From positions 124,001 through 188,000 of the forward strand of contig NZ_JAPRAQ010000006.1 of the NCBI RefSeq assembly GCF_029989365.1: a stretch of 64,000 bases of DNA, read 5' to 3'. Position 1 is the stretch's first letter; each line of letters starts with the position of its first letter. Position numbers and translations under genes: made by a program. The DNA is from Bradyrhizobium sp. Arg816. GTDB taxonomy: Bacteria > Pseudomonadota > Alphaproteobacteria > Rhizobiales > Xanthobacteraceae. The notes below the pieces were generated by a model that worked only from the letters and a program-made list of their open reading frames with translations, had not been told where the DNA came from and ran no database searches. Shown one piece after another: positions 7,676 to 16,924 of the stretch.

Positions 7676-10153
7676 GTGCGCTCTTGCATCACAACGGCCG
7701 ACACCTTGAACGACCCCTTGCCCGATATCACCGCCTCCGAAAGGCTGCGCCAGCACCTCGAAGAGATCGCGCGCGAGCGCGACAACGCCTATCACGCGCT
7801 CCAGGAGCGCGAGGCAGAGCTGGCGCGTATCCAGCGCATCGGCAAGGTCGGCGGCCTCGAGGTCGACTTACGCGAAGGCTTCAAGAACCGCCGCTCGCCG
7901 GAGTATCTGATGCTCCACGGGCTGCCGGCGGATGCCGCCGACGAGTCGCATCAGGATTGGGTCAACCGCATCCATCCCGAGGATCGCGACGCCGCGGTCG
8001 AGCACTTCCTCGATGCGCTGGCCGGGACGAACGAAGACTACACCGCCGAATACCGCATCATCCGCCCCAACGACGGCGAGACCCGCTGGATCCGCGTTGT
8101 CGCCAAGATCGAGCGCAACAGCGACGGCCGCGCCATTCGCCTCGTCGGCGCCCATATCGACGTCACCGCCCAGGCGCTCGCGCGCGAGACGCTGCGCGAG
8201 AGCGAGGAGCGTTTCCGGCTGATCGCCGACAGCGCGCCGGTGCCGATCTGGGTCACGAAGCTCGACCGCACGCGCTCCTTCGCCAACCAGGCCTATGTCG
8301 ACTTCGTCGGCCTGCCCTACGATCAGGCCATCGCCTTCGACTGGCGCAAGGTGCTGCATCCCGACGACCTGCCGCATGTGCTGCAGCAATCGGTCCAGGG
8401 CGAAGCGTCGCTGAAACCGTTCGTGCTGGAGGCGCGATACAGGGACGCATCCGGCGAATGGCGCTGGCTGCGCTCGGAATCGCAGCCGCGCTGGGACCCG
8501 ACCGGCAAGCATATCGGCTTCATCGGCGTCGCCCACGACATCACCGTCGCCAAGCAGGCCGAGATCGAGCTGCGGCAACTCAACGAAACGCTGGAAGAGC
8601 GTATCGTGGAGCGCACCGCCCAGCTCGAATCCAACGAGGCGCGGCTGCGCGCCATCCTGGAGACCAGCAACCAGTATCAGGGCCTGGTCAACCTCGAGGG
8701 CGAATTGCTCTATGCCAACAAGACCGCGCTCGACGGCATCGGGGCGAGCGCCGCGGACGTGATCGGCAAGCCGTTCTGGGACACGCCCTGGTTCACCGGC
8801 ACCCACGGCATGAGCGCAACCGTGCGCAAGGCCTTCGACACCGTGCTCAGAGGCGAAGCGGTACGGCTGGAGATGCGCCTGCGCTTGCCCATCGGGGAGC
8901 GCGATTTCGACTTCGGCATGCGTCCCGTGCGCGACCGCCACGGCAACATCACCGGTGCGGTGCCCGAGGCCGTCGACATCACCGAGCGCCGCCGCGGCGA
9001 GGAAGCGCTGCGGCAGTCGCAGAAGATGGAGGCGATCGGCCAGCTTACCGGCGGCGTCGCCCACGACTTCAACAACCTCCTCACCATCATCCGCTCCGCG
9101 ACCGACTTCTTGCGCCGCCGCGAGCTGCCGGAAGAACGCCGCCGCCGCTATGTCGACGCCATCTCCGACACCGTGGAGCGCGCCTCCAAGCTCACCGCGC
9201 AGCTTTTGGCCTTTGCGCGCAGGCAGCCGCTGAAGCCGCAGATCTTCAACGTCGGCAGCCAGGTCGAGGGCGTGGCGCAACTGGTCCGGCCGCTGGTCGG
9301 CGGCCGCATCGAGATCGGCGTCGAGGTCAACGATGCCGACTGCTTCACGGTGGCCGACGTCGCGCAGTTCGAGACCGCGCTGATCAACCTCGCCATCAAC
9401 GCCCGCGACGCCATGGAGGGCGAAGGCCGCCTCACCATCGCCGTGCGCAAGGTCGCGGGCATCCCGAGCCTGCGGGCGCAGTCGGCGCGCGGCGGCGACT
9501 ATGTCGCGATCTCGGTCGCGGACACCGGCAGCGGCATCGCGCCTGAAAACATCGACGCCATCTTCGAGCCGTTCTTCACCACCAAGGAGGTCGGCAAGGG
9601 CACCGGCCTCGGCCTCAGCCAGGCCTTCGGCTTCGCGAAGCAGTCGGAGGGCGACATCGCGGTGACGAGCACGCACGGCGAAGGCGCGACCTTCACCATC
9701 TACCTGCCGCAGGCGCACAGCCCTGCCGCGGAAAAGGACTCTGCGGCGCTGACCAGCGAAGGCGCCACCACCGGGCGCGGCTATCGCGTGCTCGTGGTCG
9801 AGGACAATGACGACGTCGGCCAGTTCTCGACCGAGCTGCTGGAAGACCTCGGCTATGTCGTCCGCCGGGTCGCCAACGCCAATGCGGCGCTCGCCATTCT
9901 CGGCGAGAACGAATTCGCCGTCGACCTCGTCTTCTCCGACGTCATCATGCCCGGCATGAACGGCGTCGAACTCGCCGGCGTCATCCGCGAGCGCTATCCG
10001 GGCCTGCCCGTCGTGCTCACCAGCGGCTACAGCAACGTCCTCGCCGAGAACGCCCATCGCGGGTTCGAGCTGATCCAGAAGCCATATTCGGTGGAATCGC
10101 TGTCGCGGATATTGCGCAAGGCGATCACGGAGAAGCTGTCGGTGGCCAGGTGA
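7676..10153 (+). CDS. Multi-PAS hybrid sensor histidine kinase (cytoplasmic)
   Basis: 825 residues from GTG 7676; the start is soft because the Shine-Dalgarno is weak. At least three PAS/PAC domains: about 50-165, 170-300 (ending VAHDITVAKQAE) and 325-445 (ending AVDITERRRGEE), with a coiled coil (LNETLEERIVERTAQLE) between the second and third. Then a HisKA box with His463 in GGVAHDFNN, an HATPase with DTGSGIAPEN and GTGLGLSQAFGF, and a receiver with Asp755 in FSDVIMPG. No membrane segments. It shares the kinase-receiver architecture and the GGVAHDFNN box with the kinase at 1.3 kb, so the two are probably paralogues that differ in sensory input. No cognate regulator is adjacent. Confidence 0.9.
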   Translation: MRSCITTADTLNDPLPDITASERLRQHLEEIARERDNAYHALQEREAELARIQRIGKVGGLEVDLREGFKNRRSPEYLMLHGLPADAADESHQDWVNRIHPEDRDAAVEHFLDALAGTNEDYTAEYRIIRPNDGETRWIRVVAKIERNSDGRAIRLVGAHIDVTAQALARETLRESEERFRLIADSAPVPIWVTKLDRTRSFANQAYVDFVGLPYDQAIAFDWRKVLHPDDLPHVLQQSVQGEASLKPFVLEARYRDASGEWRWLRSESQPRWDPTGKHIGFIGVAHDITVAKQAEIELRQLNETLEERIVERTAQLESNEARLRAILETSNQYQGLVNLEGELLYANKTALDGIGASAADVIGKPFWDTPWFTGTHGMSATVRKAFDTVLRGEAVRLEMRLRLPIGERDFDFGMRPVRDRHGNITGAVPEAVDITERRRGEEALRQSQKMEAIGQLTGGVAHDFNNLLTIIRSATDFLRRRELPEERRRRYVDAISDTVERASKLTAQLLAFARRQPLKPQIFNVGSQVEGVAQLVRPLVGGRIEIGVEVNDADCFTVADVAQFETALINLAINARDAMEGEGRLTIAVRKVAGIPSLRAQSARGGDYVAISVADTGSGIAPENIDAIFEPFFTTKEVGKGTGLGLSQAFGFAKQSEGDIAVTSTHGEGATFTIYLPQAHSPAAEKDSAALTSEGATTGRGYRVLVVEDNDDVGQFSTELLEDLGYVVRRVANANAALAILGENEFAVDLVFSDVIMPGMNGVELAGVIRERYPGLPVVLTSGYSNVLAENAHRGFELIQKPYSVESLSRILRKAITEKLSVAR

Positions 10154-10184
10154 GTGCGACGTTCACGAGCGGCTGCTACGCACT

Positions 10185-10272
10185 CCGTCATTGCGAGCGT
10201 AGCGAAGCAATCCAGAATTTTTCCGCAGAGACAGTCTGGATTGCTTCGTCGCTACGCTCCTCGCAATGACGG
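10185..10272. repeat. Full palindromic repeat, family A
   Basis: Outer arms CCGTCATTGCGAGCG and CTCGCAATGACGG, inner arms GAAGCAATCCAGA and TCTGGATTGCTTCG, about 88 bp in all, able to fold into one long hairpin. It lies just after the hybrid kinase gene and before an EamA gene. Other copies are at 31.15 and 57.65 kb, with a half copy at 4.1 kb. Confidence 0.88.
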
Positions 10273-10311
10273 CGCTAAGCGCTCCGTCCCCAAGCAACGG
10301 ATATCGATGAC

Positions 10312-10752
10312 ATGAAACCCGCCCTCCTCTCCGCCTGGCAAACCTGGGCGCTGCTCTCGGCCTGCTTTGCGGCGCTGACTGCGATCTTCGCCAAGGTCGG
10401 CGTCGAGAACATCAATCCGGATCTGGCGACGTTCATCCGCACAATCGTGGTGCTGCTCGCTTTCTCGGTGCTGCTGTTCTTCACCGGACAATTCGCGGTG
10501 CCGTCGGCGGTCTCGTCGAAGACTTGGCTGTTCCTGGTGTTGTCGGGGCTCGCGACCGGCGCATCCTGGCTGTGCTATTTCCGTGCGCTGAAGCTTGGCC
10601 CCGCGACGCTGGTGGCACCGATCGACAAGCTCAGCGTCGTGCTGGTGGCCCTTTTCGCCTTTGCCTTTCTCGGCGAGCGTCCGACTGGACAGGGCTGGCT
10701 CGGCATCGCCATGATCGGCGCCGGCGCGGTGCTGCTGGCTGTGAAGTTTTGA
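10312..10752 (+). CDS. Half-size EamA (DMT) membrane protein
   Basis: 146 residues with a single EamA domain of about five membrane helices (residues about 10-30, 38-58, 67-87, 95-112 and 120-142), half of the usual ten-helix DMT transporter. Ends LGIAMIGAGAVLLAVKF, the normal EamA end, so it is not truncated. Such proteins are thought to dimerise to make a transporter. Substrate unknown. The Shine-Dalgarno is weak but the ATG at 10312 is the only sensible start. It is followed 68 bp later by an MFS gene. Confidence 0.85.
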   Translation: MKPALLSAWQTWALLSACFAALTAIFAKVGVENINPDLATFIRTIVVLLAFSVLLFFTGQFAVPSAVSSKTWLFLVLSGLATGASWLCYFRALKLGPATLVAPIDKLSVVLVALFAFAFLGERPTGQGWLGIAMIGAGAVLLAVKF

Positions 10753-10820
10753 GGGGCGGAACCAAGGTGGCGTGAGATCGGTTTCTGGCCAGTCGCTTCC
10801 TAGCCTCGATCGAGAGACCG

Positions 10821-12095
10821 ATGTCGAGCCAAGCCTCCCATCTTCCCACCGACCAGACGGGACGCGCCGGCCGCGCGCTGGATGCGGCCAACTTCTTCCT
10901 CGCCGACGTCCGCGACGGGCTTGGGCCCTATCTTGCCGTCTATCTCCTCACCGAGCAGCACTGGGACGAGGCGCGCATCGGCCTCGTGATGTCGATTGCG
11001 ACCATTGCCGGCATCGTGGCGCAGACGCCGGCCGGCGCGCTGATCGATGCAACGCGGGCGAAGCGGCTGGCGATGGTCATCGCCGCCATCATGGTGACGC
11101 TGGCGTCACTGTCGCTGCCGCTGTTTCCCACCTTCCTGCCGGTCGCGGTCTCGCAAGGCATCGCACAGGCCGCCGCGGTGATCTTTCCGCCCGCGATCGC
11201 CGCCATCTCGCTCGGCATCTTCGGTCATGCCGCCTTCACCCGGCGGATCGGCCGCAACGAGACCTTCAATCACGCCGGCAATGCAGTCGCCGCCGGGCTG
11301 GCGGGACTTTCCGCCTATTGGTTCGGTCCGACCGTGGTGTTCTACCTCCTCGCGGCCATGGCGGTCGCAAGCCTCGTGAGCATTCTCGCGATCCCCGCTC
11401 GCGCCATCGACCATGACCTCGCCCGCGGACTGCACGAAGCCGATATCGGTGACCTGCCGGAACAGCCCTCAGGTCTCGCGGTGCTCCTGACCTGCCGCCC
11501 CCTCCTCGTCTTCGCGGTCTGCGTCGTGCTGTTTCACCTGTCCAACGCGGCCATGCTGCCGCTGGTCGGGCAGAAGCTCGCGCTGCAGGACAAGAACATG
11601 GGCACCAGCCTGATGTCGGCCTGCATCGTCGCAGCGCAAATTGTGATGGTGCCGTTCGCGATGCTGGTCGGCGCGAAGGCCGATCGCTGGGGCCACAAGC
11701 GTTTCTTCCTCGCCGCATTGTTGATCCTGCCCATTCGCGGCGCGCTCTATACGCTCTCCGACAATCCGTTCTGGCTGGTCGGCGTGCAGCTTCTGGACGG
11801 CGTCGGCGCCGGCATCTTTGGCGCGATCTTCCCCGTGATCGTCGCCGACCTCATGCGCAACACCGGCCGCTTCAACGTCGCGCAGGGCGCCGTCATCACC
11901 GCCCAGAGCATCGGCGCGGCGCTGTCCACGACGCTTGCGGGCCTTGTCGTGGTCGGCGCCGGCTACAGCGCGGCGTTCATCACGCTCGGCGCGGTCGCCG
12001 CGATCGGTGCCATCGTCTGCCTCCTCGCTTTGCCCGAGACCCGGCAAGCACAGGGGAAGACAGCGGCTCCAGCATCGGTTATCGCTGCCGAATGA
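10821..12095 (+). CDS. MFS transporter
   Basis: 424 residues, about twelve hydrophobic helices split by a loop near 195-215. The N-terminus (NFFLADVRDGLGPYLAVYLL) is typical of a small proteobacterial MFS group of unknown substrate. The cytoplasmic loop between helices 2 and 3 is degenerate (GALIDATRAKRL). The next gene starts 25 bp downstream, so the two may be cotranscribed. Confidence 0.85.
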   Translation: MSSQASHLPTDQTGRAGRALDAANFFLADVRDGLGPYLAVYLLTEQHWDEARIGLVMSIATIAGIVAQTPAGALIDATRAKRLAMVIAAIMVTLASLSLPLFPTFLPVAVSQGIAQAAAVIFPPAIAAISLGIFGHAAFTRRIGRNETFNHAGNAVAAGLAGLSAYWFGPTVVFYLLAAMAVASLVSILAIPARAIDHDLARGLHEADIGDLPEQPSGLAVLLTCRPLLVFAVCVVLFHLSNAAMLPLVGQKLALQDKNMGTSLMSACIVAAQIVMVPFAMLVGAKADRWGHKRFFLAALLILPIRGALYTLSDNPFWLVGVQLLDGVGAGIFGAIFPVIVADLMRNTGRFNVAQGAVITAQSIGAALSTTLAGLVVVGAGYSAAFITLGAVAAIGAIVCLLALPETRQAQGKTAAPASVIAAE

Positions 12096-12120
12096 ACCGA
12101 CCAAACCTCAAGGACTGAAC

Positions 12121-13371
12121 GTGCCGTCTGACGCCATCTGGGCCTGGAGCATCATCGTCGCCGCGACCGCAGGCGTCATCTTTCGGCCCTTTCGCCTGCC
12201 CGAGGCGATTTGGGCCGTGATCGGCGCCGGCGCCCTGGTGCTGCTCGGGCTCCTGTCGTGGCAGGATGCGCTCACAGGCATCGAGAAAGGCGTCGACGTC
12301 TATCTCTTCCTGATCGGCATGATGCTGATCGCCGAGCTCGCCCGGCTCGAAGGCCTGTTCGACTATCTTGCCGCCCTTGCGGTCGAATATGCAGCCGGCT
12401 CGCCGCAGCGGCTGTTTCTGCTGATCTATCTCGTCGGCACGGTCGTCACCGTGCTGCTCTCCAACGACGCCACCGCGATCGTGCTGACGCCCGCCGTCTA
12501 CGCCGCGACGCGCGCGGCCGGCGCCAAGCCGCTGCCCTATCTCTTCGTCTGCGCCTTCATCGCCAACGCTGCGAGCTTCGTGCTGCCGATCTCGAACCCG
12601 GCCAATCTCGTGGTGTTCGGCTCGCGCATGCCGCATCTGACCGAATGGCTGCGTCAGTTCGCCCTGCCCTCGCTCGCCTCGATCGTACTGACCTATGTCG
12701 TGCTGCGCCTCACCCAGCATCGCGCGCTGAAGGCGGAGACCATCGAGCGCCGCGTGCCGCACAAGGTGCTCAGCCGCGGCGGCAAGCTGACCGCGATCGG
12801 CATTGTCGCGATCGGCGTCGTGCTGATCACGGCCTCCGCGCTCGACAAGCAGCTTGGCCTGCCGACCTTCATCTGCGGCGCCGTGACGACCGGCCTCGTC
12901 CTGCTGCTCAGCCGTCAGTCGCCCATGCCGGTGCTGAAGCACGTGTCCTGGAGCGTGCTGCCGCTGGTCGGCGGGCTTTTCGTGATGGTGGAAGCACTGG
13001 TGAAGACTGGCGTGATCGGCCATCTCAGCGCACTTCTGCACGAGGCCGTCGCGCAGTCCGTACCCGGGGCCGGCTGGAGCGTTGGGATCGCCACCGCCGT
13101 CGCCACCAATATTGCCAATAACCTGCCGGTCGGCCTCGTCGCCGGGTCGATCGTGGCCGCCGATCACCTGCCCACCTCGGTCGTCAGCGCCATCCTGATC
13201 GGCGTCGACCTGGGACCGAACTTCTCGATCACCGGTTCGCTCGCGACCATCCTGTGGCTGGTTGCGCTCCGCCGCGAGAAAATCGAGGTCGGCGCCTGGC
13301 CCTTCCTCAAGCTCGGCCTGCTGGTGACGCCGCCGGCCCTGATCGCGGCCTTGGCTGCCGCGATCAGGTAG
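12121..13371 (+). CDS. ArsB/CitM-type ion transporter (arsenite permease-like)
   Basis: 416 residues from GTG 12121, chosen because AAGGA lies six bases upstream and the membrane region starts at once. About eleven to twelve helices of the ion-transporter superfamily. Typical motifs are LSNDATAIVLTP (about 114-125) and ATNIANNLPVGLVAGS in the C-terminal half, which match the paired helical hairpins of ArsB/SLC13 proteins. No arsR or arsC is adjacent, so arsenite is only a family guess; other anions are possible. Overlap with other reading frames is not a concern since codon use is typical. Confidence 0.83.
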   Translation: MPSDAIWAWSIIVAATAGVIFRPFRLPEAIWAVIGAGALVLLGLLSWQDALTGIEKGVDVYLFLIGMMLIAELARLEGLFDYLAALAVEYAAGSPQRLFLLIYLVGTVVTVLLSNDATAIVLTPAVYAATRAAGAKPLPYLFVCAFIANAASFVLPISNPANLVVFGSRMPHLTEWLRQFALPSLASIVLTYVVLRLTQHRALKAETIERRVPHKVLSRGGKLTAIGIVAIGVVLITASALDKQLGLPTFICGAVTTGLVLLLSRQSPMPVLKHVSWSVLPLVGGLFVMVEALVKTGVIGHLSALLHEAVAQSVPGAGWSVGIATAVATNIANNLPVGLVAGSIVAADHLPTSVVSAILIGVDLGPNFSITGSLATILWLVALRREKIEVGAWPFLKLGLLVTPPALIAALAAAIR

Positions 13372-13380
13372 CTTGCGGGA

Positions 13381-14745
13381 TCAGTCGTTCTCGTAGCCGT
13401 AGACTTCCGGCAGGATGAAGATTGCGGCGAGCAATCCGATCAGCGGGAAGATCGCGACCATCAGCGTGGCATTCGCCTGGCCGATCGCCGCGAACACCGT
13501 CGGGAACAGGAAGATCGCCAGGAACGACGGCAGCTTCACGAACATGTAGGCGAAGCCGCTGGCCGTGCCGCGATACTTGGGCTTCGCAACCATGGTCGGG
13601 ATCGTCATGCAGTTCGACGCGTCCCAATAATGGCCCCACAACATGGCGGCCGCCGCGAACGGCAGCAGGATCTTGTTGTCGGTGTAGAGCGCGAAGGCCG
13701 CGACCAGCAGCGATGCCAGCACGATGCTGAAACCGGCGATCGAGATGCCGCGGTGGCCGATCTTCGGCGTCAGCAGCGGACCGACCCAGCCAGACAGAGC
13801 CGCGAAGGAAAACAGCGCCATCGTCACCAGATTGATGCCGAGCACGCTCGACACGCCAACCATCACGAACAGCACCGGCAGATAGAATGCGAAGGTCGAG
13901 AACTCGCTGCCTTGGGCGAAACAGGCGATCCAGCCATAGATCGTGGCGCGCCAGCGGATCGGGTCCTTCCTGAGGTCGGCGATGAAGGCTCGCGTGCTGA
14001 CCTTCGGCACCTGCACGTCCTGGTCGGGAAGCATGTCGAGATTGTCGTTGAACATCTCGCGCGCGACCTTCTTGGCCTCGCGGTAACGCCCCTTCTGCAC
14101 CAGCCACACCGCCGTCTCCGGCACGTCGTGACGCATGATCAGGATGATCAGCGCCGGCACCGCGCCGAGGCCGAGCGTCACCCGCCACAGCATCTCGTGC
14201 TGCATGTCGATCAGCAGGAAGATCACGATGACGCCGATGGTGAGAACTTCACCGACGGCGAACATGAATTGCCAGCGATTGCCCATGACCTCGCGCTCAC
14301 CCTTGGCCATGGATTCCATGATGTAGGTGTAGCCGGTCGAGATATCCGAGCCGAGCGGAATGCCGAGCAGGAAGCGGATCACGATGAGCCAGGTGACATT
14401 AGGTACGAAAGCCTGCGCCAGCGCGAGCACGATGAACAGCACCATCGTCACCAGGAACATGACGCGGCGGCCGATCTTGTCGGAGAGCCAGCCGCCGAGC
14501 AGCGCGCCGATCAGGGCGCCCCCCTGCGTGCCGGCTGCAGCGAGACCCAGCATCAGCGGATCGGGATTGTACTGCTCCTTGATGAAGATCAGCACGAAGG
14601 CGATCGAATAGAGATCCCAGGCTTCGACCAGGATCGAGGCCATCATCAGCCAGCCGACCTTGTTGCCCTTGGGACTGTAGTTCGTGATGAGGTAGCGGAC
14701 CGCGGCTTCGCTCGCGGTCGGTTGTGGCATCGCCGTCGTTAACAT
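13381..14745 (-). CDS. MFS transporter, sugar/organic-acid:H+ symporter type
   Basis: 454 residues from ATG 14745, preceded by GAGAGGA; a further upstream ATG lacks a better site. Twelve helices with the MFS signature GGWLSDKIGRRVMF in the 2-3 loop and RFLLGIPLGSDIS before helix 5, plus the long central loop of the metabolite:proton symporter group. It starts 26 bp after the stop of the GntR gene and probably shares its promoter. Next to the idonate/gluconate genes on the other side, it is the likely importer of the sugar acid they degrade. Confidence 0.87.
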   Translation of the reverse strand: MLTTAMPQPTASEAAVRYLITNYSPKGNKVGWLMMASILVEAWDLYSIAFVLIFIKEQYNPDPLMLGLAAAGTQGGALIGALLGGWLSDKIGRRVMFLVTMVLFIVLALAQAFVPNVTWLIVIRFLLGIPLGSDISTGYTYIMESMAKGEREVMGNRWQFMFAVGEVLTIGVIVIFLLIDMQHEMLWRVTLGLGAVPALIILIMRHDVPETAVWLVQKGRYREAKKVAREMFNDNLDMLPDQDVQVPKVSTRAFIADLRKDPIRWRATIYGWIACFAQGSEFSTFAFYLPVLFVMVGVSSVLGINLVTMALFSFAALSGWVGPLLTPKIGHRGISIAGFSIVLASLLVAAFALYTDNKILLPFAAAAMLWGHYWDASNCMTIPTMVAKPKYRGTASGFAYMFVKLPSFLAIFLFPTVFAAIGQANATLMVAIFPLIGLLAAIFILPEVYGYEND

Positions 14746-14770
14746 CTTTGGTCCTCTCTTCAAAACTCTC

Positions 14771-15538
14771 TTACGTGCCGAGCAGCGGCTCGATGCTGCA
14801 ATCGAGCAGGCGCGGATCGATCCCCGCCTCCATGCCCGTGAACATGTGGTCCATGTAGTTGATCAACGCATCGCTCGCCTTCACGGCGTCCTCGACATGG
14901 CGGCCGGCGACCGCAACGAGAATGGCGAGGTGGCGATCGATCGTGCCCGACAGCTCGGCCTGTCCCGGCATGAAGCGATGGTGGATGTAGCCGATGCGGC
15001 GGTACAGCGTGTGCAACGGCCGCAGCGTGTGCACCAGGAAGGGCTCGCCGGCGGCTTCCAGCACCAGCGCGTCGATGCGGCGATCGATGCTGTTGAATTC
15101 GTCGAGGGTCAGGGTGGCGCGGCGCTCGCGCAGCAGACGCTCGATGTGCAGCGCCTGATTGCGATGCGACAGGCTGGCGCGATCGGCCGCGAGCCGCACG
15201 ACAAAGCGCTCCATGTCGCGGCGCAAGGCCAGCAGCATCCGCTCGCGCGCAAGGTCGATCGGCGCGATGTGCAGGCCGTGGCGCGGACGGATGATGATGA
15301 GCGTGTCGGCGGAGAGACGATTGACGGCGTGATGCACCGGCGTGCGCCCGAAGCCGGTGATGTGCTGCAATTCCAGCATCGTCATGAATTGTCCGGGCTT
15401 GAGCTCGCAGTGGACGAGCAGCTCTTCGATCCTCTGGTAAGCCAGCTCGAAGAAGTTGAGCCGGTTGCGCCGGGAAGGCTTGCCCTCGCCGTCGTCCTCG
15501 TTTCTCACCACCTCGAGCGCGCGCTTGCGCCGTGCCAT
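14771..15538 (-). CDS. GntR-family transcriptional regulator (FCD type)
   Basis: 255 residues. Winged helix in about 28-95 (AYQRIEELLVHCELKPGQFM, FGRTPVHHAVNRLSADTLI) followed by an all-helical ligand domain with His residues spaced as in FCD proteins (RHLAILVAVAGRHVEDAV). ATG 15538 has AGGAGG upstream. It is divergent from the sugar-acid dehydratase gene, with palindromes in the 174-bp gap, and is followed by the symporter gene. Likely a repressor released by a sugar acid or keto-acid intermediate. Confidence 0.88.
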   Translation of the reverse strand: MARRKRALEVVRNEDDGEGKPSRRNRLNFFELAYQRIEELLVHCELKPGQFMTMLELQHITGFGRTPVHHAVNRLSADTLIIIRPRHGLHIAPIDLARERMLLALRRDMERFVVRLAADRASLSHRNQALHIERLLRERRATLTLDEFNSIDRRIDALVLEAAGEPFLVHTLRPLHTLYRRIGYIHHRFMPGQAELSGTIDRHLAILVAVAGRHVEDAVKASDALINYMDHMFTGMEAGIDPRLLDCSIEPLLGT

Positions 15539-15599
15539 GTCGTCCTCCTGTCAGCCGCGCTCTCATTGCTGGGTGGCGCCTTAGTTGTGGGACCCTTAA

Positions 15600-15621
15600 A
15601 ACATGTTGTGATATATTACAA
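15600..15621. promoter_or_regulatory. Candidate GntR operator 1
   Basis: TTGTGATATATTACAA (15606-15621) is an inverted repeat with one mismatched pair, overlapping the palindrome AACATGTT (15600-15607). It lies about 62 bp upstream of the GntR start and about 92 bp upstream of the dehydratase start. Confidence 0.6.
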
Positions 15622-15645
15622 GCAGGCGTAAGACGTTCGCGCGAC

Positions 15646-15661
15646 CTGCAACATGTTGCAG
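15646..15661. promoter_or_regulatory. Candidate GntR operator 2
   Basis: CTGCAACATGTTGCAG is a perfect 16-bp palindrome. Its core AACATGTT repeats that of operator 1 exactly 50 bp away, close to five helical turns, so one regulator could hold both sites. Confidence 0.65.
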
Positions 15662-15712
15662 TGCGAAATGAGACGTCAGGCGCGAGGCGCCTGTGATGGG
15701 AGGATTGTTGCC

Positions 15713-16912
15713 GTGAAGATCACGTCGATCGAGACGCTGCGCACCGAGGAATTTTCCAACGTCATCTGGGTGCGCGTTCACACCGACACGGGCATGATCG
15801 GTCTCGGCGAAACCTTCTATGGCGCGGGCGCGGTCGAAGCGCAGATCCACGACACCTTTGCCGGCCGCCTGCTCGGCCGCAATCCGCTGCACATCGAGGC
15901 GATCCATCGCGACATGCTGAACCTGCCGATGGCGCAATCCTCGACCGGCGTCGAGTATCGCGCAGCTTCCGCAATCGACATCGCGCTATGGGATCTGTTC
16001 GGCAAGGTCTGCAATCAGCCTGTGCACCAGATGCTCGGTGGCCTCTGCCGCGACAAGCAGCGCATCTACAACACCTGCGCCGGCACGCAATATGTCCGCT
16101 CGACCAATATCAGCCCGGTCGCCAACTGGAATCTCGGCGCCTCCGAAGGCCCCTACGAAGACCTCGACGGCTTCATGCACCACGCCGACGCGCTGGCCGA
16201 AAGCCTGCTGGAGAGCGGCATCTCCGCGATGAAGATCTGGCCGTTCGATCCGGCGGCCCAGGAGAACAAGGGCCTCTACATCACCGCAGCCCAGATGAAG
16301 CGGGCGATCGAACCGTTCGAGAAGATCCGCAAGGCCGTCGGCGACAAGATGGAGATCATGGTCGAGCTCCACTCGCTCTGGAACCTGCCGACCGCCAAGC
16401 AGATCGCGCGCGCGCTCGAGCCCTACAAGCCGACCTGGTACGAAGACCCGATCCGGATGAACTCGCCACAGGCGCTGGCCGAATATGCCCGCTCGACCGA
16501 TGTCTGGGTCTGCGCCAGCGAGACGCTGGGCTCGCGCTTCCCCTACAAGGACATGCTCGACCGCGACGCCATGCATGTGGTGATGGCGGATCTGTGCTGG
16601 ACCGGCGGCCTGACCGAGGGTCGCAAGATCGCGGCGATGGCCGAGACCTATCACCGCCCGTTTGCGCCGCATGACTGCATCGGCCCGATCGGCTTCATCG
16701 CCGCCATCCACATGTCGTTCAGCCAGCCCAACACGCTGATCCAGGAATCGGTGCGCGCCTTCTACAAGGGCTGGTACAATGAACTCGTCACCACGATGCC
16801 GACGATCAAGGACGGTTTTGTCTATCCGATGGAAGGACCCGGCCTCGGCGTCGACCTTCTGCCCGCCGTATTCGACCGCTCCGATCTGACCGTGCGTCGC
16901 TCCAACGTCTGA
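15713..16912 (+). CDS. Enolase-superfamily sugar-acid dehydratase (mandelate racemase/muconate lactonizing type)
   Basis: 399 residues from GTG 15713, preceded by GGGAGG; the frame extends upstream but family homology begins at VKITSIETLRT. N-terminal capping domain to about 125, then the barrel with Lys174 (AMKIWPFD), metal-ligand candidates Glu218 (VELHS), Glu244 (YEDPI) and Glu270 (ASETL), and His320-Asp321 (APHDCIGP). These fit acid-sugar dehydratases of the mandelate racemase branch. Because the next two genes convert L-idonate to gluconate, gluconate or a related hexonate is the best substrate guess, giving 2-keto-3-deoxygluconate. First gene of a three-gene operon. Confidence 0.85.
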   Translation: MKITSIETLRTEEFSNVIWVRVHTDTGMIGLGETFYGAGAVEAQIHDTFAGRLLGRNPLHIEAIHRDMLNLPMAQSSTGVEYRAASAIDIALWDLFGKVCNQPVHQMLGGLCRDKQRIYNTCAGTQYVRSTNISPVANWNLGASEGPYEDLDGFMHHADALAESLLESGISAMKIWPFDPAAQENKGLYITAAQMKRAIEPFEKIRKAVGDKMEIMVELHSLWNLPTAKQIARALEPYKPTWYEDPIRMNSPQALAEYARSTDVWVCASETLGSRFPYKDMLDRDAMHVVMADLCWTGGLTEGRKIAAMAETYHRPFAPHDCIGPIGFIAAIHMSFSQPNTLIQESVRAFYKGWYNELVTTMPTIKDGFVYPMEGPGLGVDLLPAVFDRSDLTVRRSNV

Positions 16913-16924
16913 GGATTTCTTGAG

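Noticed and set aside
12079..13167. A 362-codon minus-strand frame opposite the ArsB-like gene
   Set aside because: Its composition is that of an antisense shadow, and the plus-strand frame has clear membrane helices.
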